From: an uncultured Acetatifactor sp.
Lineage (GTDB): Bacteria; Bacillota; Clostridia; Lachnospirales; Lachnospiraceae
Length of the DNA stretch: 42,181 bases
Assembly: GCA_910588225.1 (NCBI GenBank)
Contig: CAJUQT010000038.1
Location: 1-42,181 of the forward strand
Reading direction: 5' to 3'
A program made the translations under genes and the position numbers. Under the pieces are notes generated by a model. It was not told where the DNA came from. It worked only from the letters and a program-made list of their open reading frames with translations, and did not search any database. Each line of letters opens with the position of its first letter. Positions within the stretch are counted from its first letter, which is position 1. This document shows positions 23,393-32,080 of the stretch, piece by piece.

Positions 23393-25201
23393 ATGAAGAG
23401 AAAAAGTGCATCAAAAGCAACAGCGCTTTCTCTGGCAGCAGCCATGTCTATAGGACTTTTGGCAGGCTGCGGCAATGATGGAGCGGGTGAGTCCGGCTCC
23501 AGTGACCAGGGAGCATCCACCTCTCAGTCAGCAGAACAGTCTCAGGAGGAATCCCAGGGCGGGGAGGCCAATACACCCAGCGTGGATAAGAATGATTTGG
23601 CGGCTACAGCCGCCAGCAACGGAATTAATCTCCCTGAAGTGGATACTTTGTCTATTACGGTAAGAACAGCGAACTTTGGTACGGATTCCACAGGAACCAG
23701 ATTCCAGCAGCTCTGGCAGGAGAAAATGGAAGCTTACCTGGGCTGTAAGCTGGACATTACCTGGGATATCAAGCCTTCCTTGAAGGATATGCAGGATAAT
23801 GAACAGCAATTGCTCGGTGCACAGGATTTCTGTGACGTCAATACCACAACCGTGGGTACCTCTCTGGCGGAGTATGGCGAGGAAGGCGTTGTCCTGAATA
23901 TCGCAGACTATATGGATTATATGGTATATTATCCTGACTACATGGCCGGAAGCCCCGGGGGCGAGGATTTGGCCAAGAACCAGGACGGCTCCATGTATTA
24001 TTTCATTGACGGTTTTTATAATCCCAATAATATCACCGGAGCACAGAGCTTTGCATCGGTGGCATACCGTTTTGATGTCCTGAAGGACAATAACTGGAAG
24101 CCTGCCACCAATATTGAAGAGTTCAGCCAGCTCTGTGCTGATATCAAGGCAAAGATTGATGACGGTTCCATTGATGCGGACTATGTTATCATGGATGGGG
24201 CAAATGACTTTATCCGTGGTTTTGCAGGTATTTTCCACACCTGGGAAAGTGAGTATTACAATGGCAGCGAATGGGTGTATGGCCCCATCGAGGATAATTT
24301 CCGTGAGATGCTGCGTTACCTGAACGGACTCTGGGAGGCCGGATACATTGATCCCGAATATGCGACCACAGACTGGAATATGCATCTTGAGAAGGCTACC
24401 ACAGGTAAAGCTGTCATCTGTACCTCTCTCTGGTCAGGAAGTGTGGCTACTTTCAATACAGCTCTGAAAGAGGTTGAAGGGAATACTATGGAGTGGGGAC
24501 TTGCATATCTGCCCGACGGTCCTGAGGGTACCGCCTGGAAATGGGGTTCCAGACTTCCCGGAAAGTCTCTGAATGTAAGCAATCTGAGAATGGGTATCTT
24601 TATTGATGCCGAGACCGAACATCCTGAGCACATTGTAGCTATGATCGATTATCAGTACTCTGATCAGATGGTAGAGCTGCTGAACTGGGGTATCGAGGGT
24701 GAGACCTATAATGTAGTTGATGGTACGAAAACCTTTGTGGATGAGATTATGAATGATGCGTCCCCGGCGCAGAAGTCTGCTGATTATGGATTGATGGCTT
24801 CCAGCTTATGCCGCAGCGGTATTCCTTTTATTCCGTTGGACAATGAAGCTATGACTGCTGTAACTTCCCTGCCTGAACCCTGGTGGAGCGAGGAAAAGGG
24901 GTATTACGAAGGAAAGTACTGGACTGAGACCGGTGTGATTGGAGGTCTTGAGTCTGTGTCTCCAGCCAGCCAGCCTCCTGTGGTTTATCTGACGCCTGAT
25001 CAGCAGGCCATGAAGAAACAGCTCAATCAGGGCGGCACCTGCTATAATGAGGTACTTACCTGGGCCGCTGACTTCATTGAAGGTAGAAAAGATATTGACA
25101 ACGATGGGGAGTGGGATGCGTATATTAACGCTGTAAAGAGCAAGACAGAGCAGGATTTCGACAGTATTCTTACAATGTTGAATGAGAATACTGTGAAGTA
25201 A
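23393..25201 (+). CDS. Extracellular solute-binding lipoprotein of the sugar ABC transporter
   Basis: A 602-aa secreted lipoprotein. The signal ends LLAGC with C26 as anchor. A Ser/Gln/Glu-rich tether (about 30-65) precedes the binding domain (SITVRTANFGTDSTGTRF, KLDITWDIKPS, NNWKPATNIEEF, YLPDGPEGTAWKWGS). This LplA-like, roughly 600-residue type binds oligosaccharides. The ATG at 23393 has AAGGAGG 8-14 nt upstream; the frame is open to 23318 but that part is the intercistronic hairpin. It is the third gene of the permease operon and the most likely partner of both permeases. A terminator follows. Confidence 0.93.
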   Translation: MKRKSASKATALSLAAAMSIGLLAGCGNDGAGESGSSDQGASTSQSAEQSQEESQGGEANTPSVDKNDLAATAASNGINLPEVDTLSITVRTANFGTDSTGTRFQQLWQEKMEAYLGCKLDITWDIKPSLKDMQDNEQQLLGAQDFCDVNTTTVGTSLAEYGEEGVVLNIADYMDYMVYYPDYMAGSPGGEDLAKNQDGSMYYFIDGFYNPNNITGAQSFASVAYRFDVLKDNNWKPATNIEEFSQLCADIKAKIDDGSIDADYVIMDGANDFIRGFAGIFHTWESEYYNGSEWVYGPIEDNFREMLRYLNGLWEAGYIDPEYATTDWNMHLEKATTGKAVICTSLWSGSVATFNTALKEVEGNTMEWGLAYLPDGPEGTAWKWGSRLPGKSLNVSNLRMGIFIDAETEHPEHIVAMIDYQYSDQMVELLNWGIEGETYNVVDGTKTFVDEIMNDASPAQKSADYGLMASSLCRSGIPFIPLDNEAMTAVTSLPEPWWSEEKGYYEGKYWTETGVIGGLESVSPASQPPVVYLTPDQQAMKKQLNQGGTCYNEVLTWAADFIEGRKDIDNDGEWDAYINAVKSKTEQDFDSILTMLNENTVK

Positions 25202-25229
25202 GCTGATTCCGGATGTATGTACGTATAAG

Positions 25230-25264
25230 AAAACGGTGTGGTTGAAAGACTACACCGTTTTTTG
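25230..25264 (+). terminator. Terminator after the transporter operon
   Basis: A 13-bp stem (AAAACGGTGT... with ...ACACCGTTTT, one G-U) with a 6-nt loop runs into a T6 tract. Confidence 0.85.
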
Positions 25265-25291
25265 AGAGATATACCGACAGCTGGCTATAAT
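25262..25291 (+). promoter_or_regulatory. Promoter TTGAGA-18-TATAAT for the glycosidase operon
   Basis: The -35 (25262-25267) overlaps the T tract of the terminator, and a perfect -10 lies at 25286-25291, 65 bp before GH78. The glycosidase operon can thus be expressed separately from the transporter. Confidence 0.55.
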
Positions 25292-25356
25292 AAGGTGGCA
25301 GTTTTCCATGTGCTTTCGAGATCAGAGAGAAACGTGGAAGCGGAAAGGCGGCAACA

Positions 25357-28008
25357 ATGAAAATATCCCATCAGACAACCGATTATCGGAAGTATCCGCT
25401 GAATATAGGACATGGAAAACCTGTGTTCGGATGGAGAGTAGAGGGAGAAGAGCAGGGGATTCGGCAGGAGAGCTATCGGATACGGGTATGGCAGGGGGAA
25501 TGCGGATCCGGAGAACCGGTATGGGACAGCGGACGGAGAGAGTCCCTGCAAATGACGGGAATACGCTATGGAGGAGAGAAACTTGTGTCGGACTGCCGCT
25601 ATGGATGGCAGTTGGAGATAAGCTGCCGTTATGGAGAGGAAGCAGTCTCTGCTCTGACAGGAGAGAGCTGGTTTGAAACGGGGTATCTTGACAGGGAGGA
25701 ATGGAAAGGCAGCTTTATCGGGGAGACTTCTGACTATATGTATCATCTCTATCGAAAGACATTTGCCCTGGAAGGTGAAATAAAGCGTGCAAAACTCTAT
25801 ATCTGCGGCATGGGACATTTCGAATGCCGGCTGAATGGCATAAGGGTGTCAGACCACGTCCTGGAACCGGGTTGGAGCGACTACAATGAGACCTGCTTTT
25901 ATACATCATATGATGTGACGGCTCTTGCAGCGGAGAGAGATAACTGCCTGCTGGTGAAGCTGGGGGACGGTATGTTTAACGTGCCTGGAGGCAGATATGT
26001 CTATTATGAGAGAAGTTATGGGAAATGTAAGCTTCTGGCACAGCTTGTGCTGGAATACAAGGATGGAAGAAAGCAGCTGATTGTAACGGATTCTTCCTGG
26101 AGAATGGCCCCAGGTCCTATAAAGTTCTGCTGCATATATGGAGGCGAAGATTATGATGCAAGGTTCTGGAAGAAGGCGTATCTGTATGCGGACTACAATG
26201 AGGAAGCTGTCTGGGAACCGGCAGTCTGTGTAGAGCCGCCAAAGGGAAAGCTCACACCCATGCCTATGGAACCCGTGAAAGTGATGGAAACCTACCGGCC
26301 TGTCAGTATAAAAGAAATCCGTCCGGGCGTATGGCTCTATGATTTCGGAACGAACTTTTCCGGCTGGGCAAGAATCAAATTGCGGGCGGATGCTTCCATG
26401 GCAGGCAGTAAAATTGTTCTGAAGCCCGGAGAAATGGTGAATGCAGACGGTACCGTGAATCAGCAGGTAACGGGCGAGGGGTATGCCTGGACTTATATTC
26501 TGGATGAGAATCAGGAACAGGAATTTGCACCTGATTTTACCTATACCGGCTTCCGGTATCTGGAGATGACAGGCGCGCTTCCAAAAACGATAGAAGGAGT
26601 TCCCACAGAGAAAAAAGAAGTTCTTTCAGAGAGAAATGCGCGGACAGAGGAAGAGAATTCCCTTCCTGTCATAACGGAGATGGTGGGAGAATTCATCTAT
26701 TCTGATGTGGAGCAGGCAGGAGAATTCAAATGTTCTAATCAATTATTCTGTGACATTCACAGGATTGTTCTGCAGGCCATAAAGAGCAATACAAAAAGCT
26801 ACTTTACAGACTGTCCCCACAGAGAGAAGCTGGGATGGCTGGAGCAGACGCATCTGATCGGGCCCTCTATTATGTATAATATGGATGTGCATAATCTCTA
26901 TGCAAAGATAGAGGGGGATATGGCAGATTCCCAGCGGGAAAACGGACTGGTGCCGGATATCTGTCCGGAATATGTGACGGGATTTGAAAAATGGCATCGG
27001 GGGTTTGTTGATTCCCCGGAATGGGGAAGTGCCTGCATCTTAAGTCCATGGTATATTTACAGACGGTACGGAGACACTGGGATTCTGGAAAAATATTATG
27101 ATGTGATGAAGAAGTATGTGAACTATCTGGGTGAGAAAACCCATCATGAAATTCTGCATCATGGTCTGGGAGACTGGCTTGATATCGGTCCCTGTACGCC
27201 GCATTCCCAGAATACGCCTGTTCCGGTAGTGGCAACCTGTATCTATTATTACGATCTGGATATCATGAAACAGACGGCAGAGCTTCTGCATAAAACACAG
27301 GATGGGGCGGAATTTACGGAACGTATGAAGCGTGTAAAGGAGGAGTATAATCGGCAGTTCCTGGACGATCAGACCGGGCGGTATGCCAACGGCAGTCAGA
27401 CAGCTCAGGCCATGAGCCTGATGACAGGGCTGGTTCCGGAGGCTTTTGAGGAAAGGGTGGCAGACATGCTGAAAAAGGATGTGGTAAAGCGGAAATATGC
27501 CATTACGGCAGGAGATGTGGGACATCCTTTCCTGGTGGCGGCGTTGATGAAATACGGCATGTCGGATCTCCTGAATGAGATGACCATGATTACGGAGAGA
27601 CCAGGCTATGGTTACCAGGTGGTAAACGGGGCCACTACCCTGACAGAGGAATGGGACGGACCAGAACCCGGACGTCCACATGGATCCCAGAATCATCTGA
27701 TGCTGGGCAGCATCGAGGAGTGGTTTTACGGTTCCCTTGGAGGAGTGGAGTTGATTCGCAAAGATCTTCCCTTTGATGAGATTCGGATTGCACCACAGCC
27801 CCAGGCAGGCGTGGACTGGGCAGAAGTCTGGGTCATGCATCCCTATGGCAGGATTGGAGTGAGCTGGAAGCGTCGGGGAGAAGAAGTTGAAGTGAAGTGC
27901 CAGGTGCCTCCTAATGTGACGGCTCGTCTGGAAGCTCCGGGCAAAGGAGTCCTGCGCACAGTAGGAAGCGGAAAGTATACCTATAGATTTGGAGACGGCA
28001 ATGATTGA
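25357..28008 (+). CDS. GH78 alpha-L-rhamnosidase
   Basis: An 883-aa cytoplasmic inverting enzyme releasing terminal alpha-L-rhamnose. N-terminal beta-sandwich domains (TDYRKYPLNIGHGKPVFGWR; RAKLYICGMGHFECRLNG; WSDYNETCFYTSYDVT) precede the (alpha/alpha)6 barrel from about 470. The catalytic block is YFTDCPHREKLGWLEQTHL. The conserved C-terminal Glu region is TLTEEWDGP and GSQNHLMLGSIEEWFYGSLG. GH78 usually has DCPQRxERxGWTGD; the shorter DCPHREKLGWLEQ form marks a distinct subgroup. The next gene starts within its last codons (ATG at 28001), indicating coupling. Confidence 0.92.
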   Translation: MKISHQTTDYRKYPLNIGHGKPVFGWRVEGEEQGIRQESYRIRVWQGECGSGEPVWDSGRRESLQMTGIRYGGEKLVSDCRYGWQLEISCRYGEEAVSALTGESWFETGYLDREEWKGSFIGETSDYMYHLYRKTFALEGEIKRAKLYICGMGHFECRLNGIRVSDHVLEPGWSDYNETCFYTSYDVTALAAERDNCLLVKLGDGMFNVPGGRYVYYERSYGKCKLLAQLVLEYKDGRKQLIVTDSSWRMAPGPIKFCCIYGGEDYDARFWKKAYLYADYNEEAVWEPAVCVEPPKGKLTPMPMEPVKVMETYRPVSIKEIRPGVWLYDFGTNFSGWARIKLRADASMAGSKIVLKPGEMVNADGTVNQQVTGEGYAWTYILDENQEQEFAPDFTYTGFRYLEMTGALPKTIEGVPTEKKEVLSERNARTEEENSLPVITEMVGEFIYSDVEQAGEFKCSNQLFCDIHRIVLQAIKSNTKSYFTDCPHREKLGWLEQTHLIGPSIMYNMDVHNLYAKIEGDMADSQRENGLVPDICPEYVTGFEKWHRGFVDSPEWGSACILSPWYIYRRYGDTGILEKYYDVMKKYVNYLGEKTHHEILHHGLGDWLDIGPCTPHSQNTPVPVVATCIYYYDLDIMKQTAELLHKTQDGAEFTERMKRVKEEYNRQFLDDQTGRYANGSQTAQAMSLMTGLVPEAFEERVADMLKKDVVKRKYAITAGDVGHPFLVAALMKYGMSDLLNEMTMITERPGYGYQVVNGATTLTEEWDGPEPGRPHGSQNHLMLGSIEEWFYGSLGGVELIRKDLPFDEIRIAPQPQAGVDWAEVWVMHPYGRIGVSWKRRGEEVEVKCQVPPNVTARLEAPGKGVLRTVGSGKYTYRFGDGND

Positions 28009-29062
28009 ATTGAGAGATGATAAAATACAGAAATACCTGACCTCCTATCGTTATCCGCAGCCGGTACTGCATGGTTCCGGCCGGCCGGGAGCCTTTGACG
28101 AGAAAGCAGTGGACATTCCTTTTGTGTTCTGGCACGGCGGGAAATTTCATATGCTTTACACCGGATTTGACGGGAAGGGATATCAGTCGGCGCTGGCAGT
28201 CAGTGACGATTTGCTTCACTGGGAACATAAGGGAGTTATACTGAAGAGGAATATGGAATCGGATCGGTGGGACCGTATAGGCGGGGCTGCCACCTGGATA
28301 CTGAAAGAGAGCAATTGTCTGGAGGAACTTCCCAGGCTGAAAAAAGTAGAGGGCAAATACTGGATGGTGTATCACTCCTATCCGGATACAGGGTATGAGA
28401 GCGGTCCGGCGGAGATCGGCATGGCCTGGACAGAGGATGAGGAACTGCTGGACTGGCATTTCCCGGATAAGCCCTGCTTTTCCTGGAGAGACGGGGAAGA
28501 CTGGGAGTCCGGCGGGTTGTATAAGGCATGCATCATTGAGTATGAGGGAAAATGGCTGCTTTTCTACAATGCTAAGGACAGGGAAGCGCGTTGGACCGAA
28601 CAGACAGGCCTGGCGGTATCCGATGATCTGCAGCATTGGACCAGATGCAGGGAAAATCCTGTTCTGCGTGTGGACAGGAGTTCCTGGGACGAAAGATTTG
28701 TCTCGGATCCCTGTATTGTCAGGGATGGAGATACATGGCTGAATTTCTACTTCGGATATGGGAAAATGTATGAGGATGGACATACCCATGCACAGGAAGG
28801 ACTTGCATTGTCCACAGACCTGATTCACTGGGAGAAGGTTCGGGAGCCTGTCCTTACATACGGCAGCCCTGACAGCTATGACTGCGGACATGCCCATAAG
28901 GCTTCTGTATTGTATTATCAGGGAGTGCTTTATCACTTTTACTGTGCCACCTGTCCCTGGCAGGAGGGCTGTCCCACTAATGCACATGGAGAATATCGCA
29001 CAATTTGCCTGGCCACAAGCAAGCCTTTGGACAGGGGGAGGATAGAGAAAGAAAGCGGCTAA
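28001..29062 (+). CDS. Five-bladed beta-propeller glycosidase (GH43/GH130/GH32-like)
   Basis: A 353-aa protein without signal peptide. The repeated blade pattern (FWHGGKFHMLYTGFDGKGY, ALAVSDDLLHWE; GKWLLFYNAKDRE, LAVSDDLQHWT; DTWLNFYFGYGKM, LALSTDLIHWE) is that of clan-F/J-like beta-propeller enzymes. Candidate catalytic acids are D38 (AVDIPFVF) and D236 (FVSDPCIV), plus a Glu near residue 196-200. I cannot assign the family, and activity could be arabinofuranosidase, galactosidase or phosphorolytic. The ATG at 28001 is preferred over TTG 27989 because GGAG lies 6 nt before it. It overlaps GH78 by 8 bp. Confidence 0.75.
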   Translation: MIELRDDKIQKYLTSYRYPQPVLHGSGRPGAFDEKAVDIPFVFWHGGKFHMLYTGFDGKGYQSALAVSDDLLHWEHKGVILKRNMESDRWDRIGGAATWILKESNCLEELPRLKKVEGKYWMVYHSYPDTGYESGPAEIGMAWTEDEELLDWHFPDKPCFSWRDGEDWESGGLYKACIIEYEGKWLLFYNAKDREARWTEQTGLAVSDDLQHWTRCRENPVLRVDRSSWDERFVSDPCIVRDGDTWLNFYFGYGKMYEDGHTHAQEGLALSTDLIHWEKVREPVLTYGSPDSYDCGHAHKASVLYYQGVLYHFYCATCPWQEGCPTNAHGEYRTICLATSKPLDRGRIEKESG

Positions 29063-29221
29063 ACCTGACGGTATATACTGCATTTTGCATTCGGGCGCTG
29101 CCGGATGCAGAGGTGCGCGGCAAATATATTTACATAATAGAAAAGGCTGTCATCGGATGGAACTGGTATCAGAAGGCTGCCGAAGATACTTTGCAAGAGC
29201 AGCGCAGAAATGAGGATGTGT

Positions 29222-31963
29222 ATGGAACGATTACAAATGTTACTTCGGGGAGAGGGCACAAGTCATATTCTCCCTTTCCTGTGGATGAAGGGTGAGGACA
29301 ATGAAACGATCGGCGGAGAGCTTGACAGAATAGAGGAATGCGGAATTCGGGAGGTATGTCTGGAATCCAGACCACATCCGGATTTCTGCGGTCCGGGCTG
29401 GTGGGAGAACCTGGACTATATCTGTGCCGAAGCAAAGAAGAGAGGGATGCGGCTGTGGATTCTGGACGATGACAAATTTCCCACAGGGCATGCCAATGGC
29501 GGTTATACCAGACAACCGGAGAAAAAGAAGCTGTATCTGGCGGAGCGCCATATGGATATCCATGGGCCCTGTCGCAGCGGTGCCGTTCTGGTGAAAAATT
29601 TTATAGGATCGGAGGGGAAATTGCTGGGAATCCTTGGGGTGCCGAAGCCGGATGGTGAGACACTGGCTGTCAGCGGAGAAGGAATCCTGAATCTCACAGA
29701 CCAATATGAGAACGGCTTTGTCTATTTTGATCTGCCGGAGGGCGCGTATCGGCTTTTTGTGCTCTTTACCACCAGGAAAGGCGGAGGCAGAGACGAATAT
29801 ATGAATCTGATTGATTCGGATTCCGTGCGTGTATTGATTGATGAAGTGTATGAAAAGCACTATGAACGTTATCATGAGTATTTCGGGAATACTATAGCAG
29901 GCTTTTTCTCCGATGAGCCTGAGCTTGGCAATGTGCCTGGCTATCCCTTTGACGATACGCTGGGCAGGAGGGATCAGCGCCTGCCCTGGAGCGGTGAGCT
30001 GGAAACGCTTCTCCGGGAAAAATGGGGAAAAAATTTCCTGATTTCCCTGCCGGCGCTATGGTATGATTCCGGGAAAAAAACGTCCAGAATCCGAACGGAA
30101 TATATGGATGCAATGACAGGACTGGTGAGAAAATGCTTTTCCGCACAGATGGGAGAATGGTGCCGGGAACGGGGTGTGGAGTACATTGGGCATATTATTG
30201 AGGACGATAATGCTCATACCCGGATGGGCTGCAGCATAGGGCATTACTTCCGGGAAATGGAAGGACAGCATATGGCGGGTATCGATGTGGTGCACCATCA
30301 GATTGTGCCGGGATTCACGGAGCCGGTGCATCAGTGGATTGCCGGAGACAGAGACGGTGAGTTCTTCCACTTCGGCCTGGCAAAGCTTGCCAGCTCTGCC
30401 GCTCATATTCAGGAGAATAAAAAGGGCAGAGCCCTCTGTGAGATTTTTGGCAACTATGGCTGGGCGGAGGGAAATTCCTTCATGAAATGGCTGACCAATC
30501 ACATGCTGGTGAGAGGAATCAACGAATTTATTCCTCATGCATTTTCCATGCGTTATCCTGACCCGGACTGCCCGCCCCATTTTTATGCCGGAGGGAACAA
30601 TCCGGGATTTGCCTGCTTTACGCAGTTGATGAAATATATGAACCGCAGCGCACATCTGCTCAGCGGCGGGGTTCATCTGGCGGATGCGTCCATTCTCTAT
30701 CATGCGGAGAGCGAGTGGAGCGGCAAAGAGACCATGCTCTTCCAGAAGCCGGCCAGAAAGCTGATGGAGGCACAGCTGGACTATGACGTCATTCCGGCAG
30801 ACATGCTTGTACCTGACAGCTGGGATAAAAGCAAAAAGGAATTGTCCTGCGCAGACAAGGCTGTATCCATATCCGGGAAGATCGGGGAGATAGCTCCTGC
30901 CCGGGTGGAAGGAGGAAGGCTGTGTATCCGCAGGGAGCGTTATTCCTGTCTGATTCTTCCCTATGCCAGATATCTGGACAGTCGGGTGGTGCATTTTGTG
31001 AGTGAACATGCACCCGGGGGATTGAAGGTATTTGTAATCGATGAACTTCCTGAGAAAGATACCTGCGGAAAGCTTCTGCCGGAAGATTGGAAAAACCGGG
31101 TGACTGTGGTACCTCTTGCACAGATTGCGGAAAAAGTGGAGGCACTTGAAAATGCCATGGGAGACAGAGAGCTTATGGTGAAGAATGGGGATGGCACCAC
31201 AGCATCAGGGCGATTTCCCAATCTGCGCAGTTTGGTGATGCGCCAGCCGGAAGGGCTGGTGGTTATGTATTTTAATGAAAGTGTGTCGGAAAAAGTATGC
31301 GCGCAGGTAAAGGTGAAGAATCCGGTCTTTAAAAAGCTGACGATCTATGATCCATGGCAGAACAGAGCAGAAAACTATTCTTTACAGGATGGCTGCATTC
31401 CTCTTAGACTGGAGCCGGGAGAGGCTGTATTTTACTGCCTGGAACAGTGTGGCAAAGAAGAGAAAACCGACGGTGAGAAGGCGTTTCCTGTTCTGGCAGG
31501 AAGCAGGGTGCTGGATGTAGAATGGAAGGTATCCAAATGGGAGCAGCCGGAGGTTCAAAATTCGGAAAAAGCGCAGCAGCCGGTATTTGAGGAAGGGGTT
31601 CTGCTGAAAGCCGGTCAGAGGCTTCCGAATCTGAATGGTCCCGGCTACTGGCCATCTTTTGCAGGAACTTATCGCTATGAGACAAGCTTTGAACAGGCGA
31701 AAGAGAATGGTCGAAAATATTATCTGGTGCTGCCGGAGGCCTCCGACAGTGTTCATGTGGAATTAAATGGAGTGGAACTGGGCTTTCTGGCAGGCTTCCC
31801 GGCCAGAGTGGACATTACGGATGCGCTGAAGGCAGGTGAAAATGCCCTGACTCTGGATGTGACAAACACGCTGGTCTGGAGAATTAAGGATGGGGCATCC
31901 ACACACCTGCAGATTCCGGCTACGGGAATTACCGCGGCACCTGTGATAGAGTGGTTTGACTGA
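29222..31963 (+). CDS. GH106-like large glycosidase with C-terminal GH2-type sugar-binding domain
   Basis: A 913-aa cytoplasmic protein. The TIM-barrel N-terminus shows IREVCLESRPHPDF, RLWILDDDKFPTGH, AGFFSDEPELGN (E232, putative catalytic), YIGHIIEDDNAH and ALCEIFGNYGW, the layout of GH106-type alpha-L-rhamnosidases and relatives. Residues about 470-690 form a Rossmann-like domain. The last 130 (GTYRYETSFEQ, VHVELNGVELGFL, DITDALKAGENALTL) form a galactose-binding-like sandwich. It differs enough from characterised GH106 that substrate is uncertain; the rhamnose context supports, but does not prove, rhamnosidase. Start at 29222 because GAGG lies 6 nt before it; 29210 is the alternative. Confidence 0.7.
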   Translation: MERLQMLLRGEGTSHILPFLWMKGEDNETIGGELDRIEECGIREVCLESRPHPDFCGPGWWENLDYICAEAKKRGMRLWILDDDKFPTGHANGGYTRQPEKKKLYLAERHMDIHGPCRSGAVLVKNFIGSEGKLLGILGVPKPDGETLAVSGEGILNLTDQYENGFVYFDLPEGAYRLFVLFTTRKGGGRDEYMNLIDSDSVRVLIDEVYEKHYERYHEYFGNTIAGFFSDEPELGNVPGYPFDDTLGRRDQRLPWSGELETLLREKWGKNFLISLPALWYDSGKKTSRIRTEYMDAMTGLVRKCFSAQMGEWCRERGVEYIGHIIEDDNAHTRMGCSIGHYFREMEGQHMAGIDVVHHQIVPGFTEPVHQWIAGDRDGEFFHFGLAKLASSAAHIQENKKGRALCEIFGNYGWAEGNSFMKWLTNHMLVRGINEFIPHAFSMRYPDPDCPPHFYAGGNNPGFACFTQLMKYMNRSAHLLSGGVHLADASILYHAESEWSGKETMLFQKPARKLMEAQLDYDVIPADMLVPDSWDKSKKELSCADKAVSISGKIGEIAPARVEGGRLCIRRERYSCLILPYARYLDSRVVHFVSEHAPGGLKVFVIDELPEKDTCGKLLPEDWKNRVTVVPLAQIAEKVEALENAMGDRELMVKNGDGTTASGRFPNLRSLVMRQPEGLVVMYFNESVSEKVCAQVKVKNPVFKKLTIYDPWQNRAENYSLQDGCIPLRLEPGEAVFYCLEQCGKEEKTDGEKAFPVLAGSRVLDVEWKVSKWEQPEVQNSEKAQQPVFEEGVLLKAGQRLPNLNGPGYWPSFAGTYRYETSFEQAKENGRKYYLVLPEASDSVHVELNGVELGFLAGFPARVDITDALKAGENALTLDVTNTLVWRIKDGASTHLQIPATGITAAPVIEWFD

Positions 31964-32080
31964 TGGTTGATAATCTAAAATTGTAATATGGTTTTATGTT
32001 CATAACAGCTCTGACAAAAGACGTGATTTTAACTTTTTAAAAGAGGCAATCATACGCAAAATCAGAAAGGCAGGTATTGT

